Source: Stramenopiles sp. TOSAG23-6
Taxonomy: Eukaryota > Sar
Length of the DNA: 12,943 bases
Assembly (NCBI GenBank): GCA_900128565.1
Contig: LT636183.1
Span: 1-12,943, forward strand
Direction of reading: 5' to 3'
In this document: positions 9,101 to 12,943 of the stretch, piece by piece
How positions within the stretch are numbered: position 1 is the stretch's first letter
Layout of the letters: every line of letters starts with the position of its first letter
The notes under the pieces: model-generated
Databases searched by the model: none
Seen by the model: only the letters and a program-made list of their open reading frames with translations
Told to the model about the DNA's origin: nothing
Program-made: the position numbers and the translations under genes

Positions 9101-9936
9101 CTTCAATTTTATTTGTAGAACACCACACTTTCATTATATTAGGACTTCGTCTAGAGATATTTTCTTCCATAGACAATGTATTGTAAAAAAAAAAATTGTA
9201 TAAAATTCGTTAGGTACAAAATTTGGTACCAAAAAAATAAATAAATTTGAAATTGATAAAACGTACATTCGAAAGGCATTTTACCCTTATTATCTAGGAT
9301 TTTTACGTTGGCTCCATGAGCAATCAAAAATGAACAGGCTGTTTCATTATCATTGAGGAAGGCACAATGTAGTGCCGTTTTACCATTACTATCAATAGCA
9401 TTTACATTTACCCCAGCATAAATTAAAGATCTCGCAAAGTTAACCATTTCATTCTTATTTATTAGACTATGCTCCAATTTCCGGATAGAGCATAGCCAAT
9501 GCAACGCGGTTTGCCCAAAAATATCTTTTGATATAGCCGATGCGCCAGAGTTAATTAGTTTATGACCTACACCAAAATTACCCAGACCACATGACCATAA
9601 TAAAGATGTTTCACTATTTTTATTTTTACTTTCTAAATGTACTCCGTGATCGAGTAAGAGCGAAACTATTCTCTCATTATGTAAATGGTTACATGCCCAG
9701 TGTAGCAGAGTGCTCCCGTCTTTGGTGACTACATGTGCGTCAGCACCAGATGACAATAAAGTTTCTGCCACACCTAGTTGACCTTTTGCAACAACTAAGT
9801 GTAGTGGAGTACAGCCCAAATCACTCTGAATATTGACATCAGCGCCAAGACGTATTAATTCAAGTATCTTTTCCCTGTTACAATTATAACAAGCACTGAA
9901 GAGAGATTCTTGTAACTCTGCATCAGGAGTCGACAT
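6148..9936 (-). CDS. Ankyrin - EF-hand - coiled-coil protein, four exons, about 1135 aa
   Basis: I join four minus-strand exons: 9936-9267, 9127-9014, 8906-7382 and 7246-6148. The sum is 3408 nt, exactly 1136 codons including TAA, with intron phases 1, 1 and 2. Exon 1 holds about six ankyrin repeats (e.g. GCTPLHLVVAKGQLGVAETLL). Splicing restores an ankyrin-like PFEL at the first junction. After the second junction comes an EF-hand whose loop N287-Y298 (NVDSTGSIDWSY) has Y where the usual Glu sits, so Ca2+ binding is probably weak or lost. Residues about 310-550 are low complexity with tandem repeats. Residues about 552-1135 are charged coiled coil that continues across the last junction (NEQER/SEENILE). 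Apparent separate ORFs here read through introns or begin at TTG. Probably an intracellular scaffold with a Ca2+-sensor-like module. Splice sites are predicted, not observed. Confidence 0.75.
7247..7381 (-). other. Intron (third of the ankyrin/EF-hand gene), carries the shared 5' block
   Basis: On the minus strand the exon ends AAG and the intron starts GTATGT (7381-7376) and ends GATTAG (7252-7247). It is 135 bp, phase 2. Removing it joins two coiled-coil stretches in frame. Skipping the splice gives VFKNVFVVKFVPKKL and a stop. The shared block lies at plus positions 7340-7364 (CGTAGTAAAATTTGTACC on the minus strand), 35-39 nt from the 5' splice site at its GTACC. Confidence 0.75.
7741..7821. 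repeat. 45-bp tandem duplication (15 aa, KSEIETMIELAAEKN)
   Basis: Units start at 7741 and 7786 (agcagctaattctatcattg). The copies are nearly identical and encode KSEIETMIELAAEKN and KSEIETMIELAAEKD in the coiled coil of the minus-strand gene. Confidence 0.9.
8058..8155. repeat. 42-bp tandem repeat (14 aa, KNNTDNYSIAKDAP)
   Basis: Repeated gcatcttttgcaatagaat starts 42 bp apart, with a third partial unit at either end. It encodes KNNTDNYSIAKDAP, then KNNTDNYSIAKDAS, then KNNT, in the disordered linker of the minus-strand ankyrin/EF-hand protein. Confidence 0.9.
8484..8612. repeat. 66-bp tandem duplication (22 aa, SSPHTPIND...)
   Basis: The stretch gatttgatttgtatcg begins at 8487 and again at 8553, a 66-bp period. 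The units encode SSPHTPINDVTVPIRYKSNQ and SSPHTPINDAVVPIRYKSNQ, proline-rich and probably unstructured. The two copies have diverged by a few substitutions. Confidence 0.9.
8907..9013 (-). other. Intron (second of the ankyrin/EF-hand gene), carries the shared 5' block
   Basis: The donor is GAAT|GTTTCA (9013), weaker than the other three donors. The acceptor is ACAAAAG (AG at 8908-8907). It is 107 bp, phase 1, and joins GPE to the EF-hand helix EFVIVICQ. The acceptor is the first AG after the shared block. The block reads CGTAGCAAATTTTGTACC on the minus strand (plus 8962-8990), preceded by CAATTTCGATTTTTTT. The donor is the least certain point. Confidence 0.65.
9128..9266 (-). other. Intron (first of the ankyrin/EF-hand gene), carries the shared 5' block
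   Basis: The donor is GAAT|GTACGT (9266-9261) and the acceptor is AATGAAAG (AG at 9129-9128). It is 139 bp, phase 1. The nearer AGs all give an immediate or early stop in the required frame, which singles out this one. A CTAAT candidate branch site lies about 10 nt before the acceptor. The shared block reads GGTACCAAATTTTGTACC on the minus strand (plus 9210-9236). Confidence 0.7.
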
Positions 9937-10292
9937 AACAGAACTATTAAATGATAACCATATGAGACATGGGTAATTGTAATGCTAGAGTTGCGACGTT
10001 TTAGTTATACATTTCAGATTGAGATTTGAATTAAATTTCAATTTCAATTTAAATTGCTCGTTTGAATAACCCTAACCCTAGCGATAATATAGCCGTTTTT
10101 TGAATCTTTTGAAATTTGAATCTCTCAAAAAAAAATCAAAAAGGGCGAAAATCATACTGTAGATCTCAGATATCTTCACAAAATACGAAGTAAGATTAAA
10201 GCCATGGAAATACCGTGATCCATTCCATCCGTGTTCCATTATAGCGAGGGTTTCTGACATTTCTTCTCCACGGTGTATAAGCAAAAGATTCG
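9937..10292. promoter_or_regulatory. Intergenic region, divergent promoters, with a telomere-like motif
   Basis: This region lies between the start of the minus-strand ankyrin gene and the start of the small plus-strand membrane gene. The left half (9990-10065) is AT-rich with repeated AATTTCAATTTCAATTTAAATT at 10034-10055 (similar to the leader of the shared intron block). At 10067-10081 is TAACCCTAACCCTAG, two telomere-type units. A minus-strand frame from an ATG at 10260 to 10078 (60 codons) is the only ORF here. It is unlike any family I know. Confidence 0.4.
10078..10260 (-). CDS. Doubtful small ORF (60 aa) or upstream exon
   Basis: The ATG at 10260 opens MSETLAIMEHGWNGSRYF and the frame ends at a TAG lying within the telomere-like motif. 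The N-terminal half has a less AT-biased, coding-like composition. The C-terminal half (FFLRDSNFKRFKKRLYYR) looks random. A GTATTT after GGATCACG could be a donor, so it might be a first exon of the downstream ankyrin gene, or nothing at all. There is no homology to lean on. Confidence 0.15.
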   Translation of the reverse strand: MSETLAIMEHGWNGSRYFHGFNLTSYFVKISEIYSMIFALFDFFLRDSNFKRFKKRLYYR

Positions 10293-10493
10293 ATGGATCG
10301 TTACCGTGGATCGGCGCCTATGCCTCACTGGATTGTCAATTCCTTTTACGCCGTCTTGGCTATCATCTTTGCCATCAGCTACTTCTTCGTCACGTATGTC
10401 GGGGGCGGCTGGATCGGTTTTCTTGCCGTAATGGTTTTACTTTGCCTCTGTTTCTTCCGATTAATTTACCTTGTGCTAAGCGATCTAGATTGA
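10293..10493 (+). CDS. Small two-helix membrane protein (66 aa)
   Basis: ATG to TGA, no intron. The N-terminus MDRYRGSAPMPHW is short and polar. A hydrophobic helix spans residues about 14-35 (IVNSFYAVLAIIFAISYFFV), a turn follows at VGGGW, and a second helix spans about 40-61, ending in LSDLD. Local GC is clearly above the neighbours (runs such as gtcgggggcggctgg), suggesting strong codon selection or different ancestry. Size and two-helix topology resemble small subunits of ER or organelle membrane complexes (for example OST5/TMEM258-type proteins), but this is only a shape comparison and I do not recognise the sequence. It reads convergently toward the secreted ankyrin-like gene, with 114 bp between the two stop codons. 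Confidence 0.6.
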   Translation: MDRYRGSAPMPHWIVNSFYAVLAIIFAISYFFVTYVGGGWIGFLAVMVLLCLCFFRLIYLVLSDLD

Positions 10494-10607
10494 GCGCAAA
10501 GTAGTAAGCGAATAGTGTACAAAACACACAAATTTATAAACTCGAAATCTTGGATTTTTATAGATTATTATATAATATAATAATGTTTCTCAGTTTTCAA
10601 AATCAAT
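10494..10607. other. Convergent 3' intergenic gap
   Basis: This is 114 bp of AT-rich sequence between two stop codons, including a tattatataatataataatg stretch that could serve 3' ends on both strands. No AATAAA is seen on either strand, so the 3'-end signal here is unclear. Confidence 0.4.
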
Positions 10608-11441
10608 TCAAGGTTTCACATCATCTGATACTTGCCAAAGAAGATCAAAGTCTGGAGTGACTGTTGCACCGCCAGCATTTTCGGAGCCAATACCAAATTG
10701 ACTTAACATGGCAAGGGCTAGCTTTTTTTTGTTCAACGCAGTCAAAATCATATCCCGAATTTCTTTAGCATCTTCCAAAAATTTAACCAAAACGAGTACT
10801 TGTTCTAGTTTGGTCCAGAGAACCAATTTTATAGGTCTTCCTTGATCAATGAAGGCTTGGCGAACTCGAGTTGCTCTGTCCAATACACTTTCCTCACTTC
10901 TGTCGATAGTTGAATCGATGTTTGGCAGTTCATTTTCTTTCTCAGCGAGTTCAGCTTTAACAAGATCTCCGATATCAGTATAATTCAACTCGTCAAAAGT
11001 TTCCTCGGCTTTTCGTATTCTCCTGTTTACAATGTCATACATTGTATCACCTACCTGAGTCCACCAATAAACAGTGCGCATATCGAAACCCCAAGAATAT
11101 ATTTCTGGAATGAGTTCACGTGCAGTCGCGGTTGCTCCGTAATTAGCTCCATAATCAAGTAAAAGTTGTACAACTGCGGGATCATTGGTCATGAACATTA
11201 CAGGGTAGGGACCCATATTGTTAGGAACCATATTGTTAGGGTTTGCACCCTCTTGCAAAGCAGTTGAAAGTTCATTTAGCCTACTTTGGCATCGTTCATT
11301 GCTACCACCAACTTTACGACAATGGGTATGCTGTGAAATGATTTCCCCAAGATCGTATTCGTTGTGGGCGACGTCTGCACAAAGCACAACGCCAAGGAGA
11401 GTAAAGAGTGATAATATTACAATTATTTTTATTTTTTTATG
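10608..11441 (-). CDS. Secreted or ER-targeted protein with degenerate ankyrin-like repeats; no ATG found for its signal peptide
   Basis: The frame ends with TGA at 10610-10608 and stays open upstream to 11483. The translation from 11441 begins HKKIKIIVILSLFTLLGVVL followed by CADVAHN. This is a textbook signal peptide: a basic start, a hydrophobic core of about 15 residues, then small residues. No in-frame ATG occurs until the Met of NNMVPNN, well inside the mature part. About 277 residues are encoded. After the signal come a short cysteine-containing segment and an ankyrin-like pair (ELSTALQEGANPNN; PAVVQLLLDYGANYGA). A conserved-looking tryptophan-rich stretch (YWWTQVGD) follows, then an acidic helical C-terminus. 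Function unknown. The true 5' end could be a non-AUG start, an upstream exon (a possible acceptor TTTTGCGCACAG ends at 11457), or a sequence error. Expression is unproven. Confidence 0.6.
   Translation of the reverse strand, partial: HKKIKIIVILSLFTLLGVVLCADVAHNEYDLGEIISQHTHCRKVGGSNERCQSRLNELSTALQEGANPNNMVPNNMGPYPVMFMTNDPAVVQLLLDYGANYGATATARELIPEIYSWGFDMRTVYWWTQVGDTMYDIVNRRIRKAEETFDELNYTDIGDLVKAELAEKENELPNIDSTIDRSEESVLDRATRVRQAFIDQGRPIKLVLWTKLEQVLVLVKFLEDAKEIRDMILTALNKKKLALAMLSQFGIGSENAGGATVTPDFDLLWQVSDDVKP
11212..11241. repeat. 15-bp tandem duplication (5 aa, VPNNM/GPNNM type)
   Basis: CCATATTGTTAGG occurs twice, 15 bp apart, encoding PNNMVPNNMG between the two ankyrin-like helices of the secreted protein. 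It is an in-frame slippage-type duplication. Confidence 0.85.
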
Positions 11442-11804
11442 TAGAGTCGAAAATTTCTGTGCGCAAAATTCAAAATGTTGAACTTAGTTCCTCGAACACA
11501 GAACTGTACTGCCAGAGTGTTCTTTTTTTGTTCTTTTTTTGTTCTTTTTGAGTTCTTTTTGAGTTCTTTTACACGAAAAACGAAACCTGCAACCACAGGT
11601 ATATTTCGTGTTTTGCTCAAAGTGAATTTGCGATATGTCACGCGTCGGGTAAAAGTAACGGTTCTGTGAAATTTGATTTAAGTAGCCTATAGTAGCCAAC
11701 ACTAAGCTAGTAGAAGTATCCTCGTCTAGTTTTCTATAACACCGACGGATTTGAAAATACAAGAAATAACTCAGTTAATACACCACAGAAAATATTTTAT
11801 AGTT
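11442..11804. promoter_or_regulatory. Divergent promoter region between the secreted-protein gene and the EF-hand gene
   Basis: About 360 bp between head-to-head genes. It contains an 11-bp pyrimidine microsatellite (11520-11570), several CG-containing stretches near 11640, and ATTTTATAG about 10 nt before the ATG at 11805. The minus strand has no ATG anywhere from 11387 back to about 11960, so a leader transcribed leftward would hold no upstream AUG. Frames listed here on either strand start at non-ATG codons or look random. Confidence 0.45.
11520..11570. repeat. 11-bp pyrimidine microsatellite
   Basis: Two units of TTCTTTTTTTG (11520, 11531) are followed by two of TTCTTTTTGAG (11542, 11553) and a partial TTCTTTT. 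The period is exactly 11 bp, close to one helical turn. The paired variants suggest a unit-pair duplication. It lies in a divergent promoter. Confidence 0.88.
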
Positions 11805-12943
11805 ATGGATAGTCTTTACACTAGGGTTAATATAGGTGTCAAACCAAAGGATGTTTCGAAAGTTCAGGATGCTGCTCTTGTAAAATTTTTCAATTTTAAC
11901 AAATTTCAGAGCGGAAGAATGGCAATAGAAAAGTTAGCAAAGTGTATAGAGAGCACTGACATTTCTCAGACGTCAGAAGAAAAGAATCGCATGATCAAAT
12001 TGGCATATGCAACTTCTAGAGATGGGGAAACGATTACTTTATCAGATTTGAGGACATTAGTCAAAAATAAAATTGGAGTTGGAATGCTACATAAATTGTT
12101 TCAAGACGCCAATACCAACGTTAAATTCGAACGAGTACAATACTTCCTTGATGTCGATGAAATGATGGCATTGTTGAAGAAACTTGAAATCAAGATGCAA
12201 CGCAGTGTATTTCAAAAACAACTTGCAGAAATGGATAAAGATTTAGATGGTCGGGTTGACTGGGAAGAGTTTCTTACAATAATGTCAAATATATTAGGCA
12301 GTTACGTTTGCGTCAACAAAGAGGATGTTGAGGGGGGTGACTTCAACCAGCTTCGTAATTCTACTACTCGAATGAAAACAAATTTGATCAATACGAATAC
12401 AATAATAAAAGAATTAAACGAAAAAATTAGTCAGAAAAAACTTGAAATTGAGANACGTATTAAAGATACGGCTCTAGAGGATATTCGGAAAAAGTTGAAA
12501 AAAGAGTGGGACGAAAAAGACCGAATGGAAATGGCACTTCTTGATATGAAAATGAAACATTTTAATGAAATGAAAGATGTATTAATAAAGAATGATCAAG
12601 AGAAAGCAGATCTTGTGGATCGTTTTAACGAAGCCATTCGACAGCGCGATTATGTACGAAAACAAATTAGTGTAGTTCGTGAAAAGTTCAAGGCAAAATT
12701 TTCAAATAATTTCCTCGCTGTGAAAGAAATTATGAATGTTTTAGCAGAGATTGATTCAAGTGCAAAAGAGGTACACCAGGGCCTTGACTTGGCAGAGGAA
12801 GCAAGTAGTAAAACCAAAAAAGTTTGGGAAAAAATATCTGCGTATGAGAAACCTCCAGAAATTTCGAGTAATGACGTATGTTTTATTTTTTTCAATTTCA
12901 ATTTTTTTTTTTCGTACGAAATGTTGTACCTAACAAAAATATT
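11805..12943 (+). CDS. EF-hand plus coiled-coil protein, first exon (11805-12875) and start of intron; runs off right edge
   Basis: The ATG at 11805 opens 357 codons to GAC|GTATGT, where a phase-0 intron begins at 12876. Residues 1-115 are helical and look like degenerate EF-hand units. D144-E155 (DKDLDGRVDWEE) is a canonical Ca2+-binding loop with D at 1, 3, 5 and 9, G at 6 and E at 12. Residues about 185-345 are charged coiled coil (e.g. IRKKLKKEWDEKDRMEM). The base at 12454 is N, the second position of codon 217, so that residue is K, R, T or I. Likely a Ca2+-responsive cytoskeletal or regulatory protein. The EF-hand pair is spaced like that of the minus-strand ankyrin gene, suggesting a common origin. 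The frame also stays open through the visible intron, so read-through cannot be excluded from sequence alone. Confidence 0.8.
   Translation, partial: MDSLYTRVNIGVKPKDVSKVQDAALVKFFNFNKFQSGRMAIEKLAKCIESTDISQTSEEKNRMIKLAYATSRDGETITLSDLRTLVKNKIGVGMLHKLFQDANTNVKFERVQYFLDVDEMMALLKKLEIKMQRSVFQKQLAEMDKDLDGRVDWEEFLTIMSNILGSYVCVNKEDVEGGDFNQLRNSTTRMKTNLINTNTIIKELNEKISQKKLEIEXRIKDTALEDIRKKLKKEWDEKDRMEMALLDMKMKHFNEMKDVLIKNDQEKADLVDRFNEAIRQRDYVRKQISVVREKFKAKFSNNFLAVKEIMNVLAEIDSSAKEVHQGLDLAEEASSKTKKVWEKISAYEKPPEISSNDVCFIFFNFNFFFSYEMLYLTKI
12876..12943 (+). other. Intron start with the shared 5' block (3' end outside window)
   Basis: GTATGTTTTATT, then CAATTTCAATTT, a poly-T run, CGTACGAAATGTTGTACC and TAAC. 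This is the same order of elements as in the three minus-strand introns, but on the opposite strand and in a different gene. The visible part has no stop in the exon frame, so the intron call rests on the GTATGT donor and family resemblance. Confidence 0.75.

Noticed and set aside
8943-9176. 77-aa minus-strand ORF as an independent gene
   Set aside because: Its first part lies in an intron, its middle is exon 2 of the larger gene, and its end (FFFVANFVPNKKHQF) is the translated shared intron block.
11429-11762. Small ORFs on both strands in the divergent promoter
   Set aside because: The minus-strand ones lack ATG and the plus-strand one encodes mostly the T-rich microsatellite. Composition is not coding-like.
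1-12943. Transposon, viral or rRNA/tRNA genes
   Set aside because: No reverse transcriptase, transposase, integrase, capsid or terminal-repeat signature, and no tRNA or rRNA-like stretch was seen on either strand.

Overview
The window looks like a gene-dense nuclear fragment of a eukaryotic protist. The evidence is spliceosomal introns (GT...AG, about 107-139 bp), long coiled-coil proteins, ankyrin repeats, EF-hands and IQ motifs, short intergenic gaps (about 115-420 bp), a moderately AT-rich composition, and no bacterial operon structure. A stramenopile or other marine alga-like lineage is my best guess, but only a guess. Nothing in the window fixes the taxon.

Layout from left to right: (1) a partial minus-strand gene (1-828) for a single-pass membrane protein ending in tandem 23-residue IQ motifs; (2) a divergent promoter with an inverted repeat (829-1079); (3) a 5-kb intronless plus-strand gene (1080-6089) for a giant coiled-coil protein with a beta-type domain and ankyrin repeats at its C-terminus; (4) a convergent 3' junction made of a tandem duplication of about 42 bp (6078-6162); (5) a minus-strand gene at 9936-6148 that I assemble from four exons into one protein of about 1135 aa (ankyrin repeats, degenerate EF-hand, disordered tandem repeats, long coiled coil); (6) an intergenic stretch with a telomere-like motif (9937-10292); (7) a small two-helix membrane protein (10293-10493); (8) a minus-strand secreted-type protein with ankyrin-like repeats whose signal peptide has no ATG (10608 to about 11441); (9) a second divergent promoter with an 11-bp microsatellite; (10) a plus-strand gene starting at 11805 for an EF-hand plus coiled-coil protein, whose first intron runs off the right edge.

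The proteins share a theme of Ca2+/calmodulin-type motifs (IQ, EF-hand) joined to ankyrin and coiled-coil scaffolds, as expected of a cytoskeletal, basal-body or flagellar-root type apparatus. That functional link is inference. The most unusual feature is at the DNA/RNA level. All four introns I can define, in two genes on opposite strands, carry the same block of about 25 bp close to the 5' splice site (CGTA, two variable bases, AAATTTTGTACCTAAC). It is usually preceded by a CAATTTC/poly-T stretch. This is what an introner-like family of mobile or recently copied introns would look like, or a lineage-specific splicing element.
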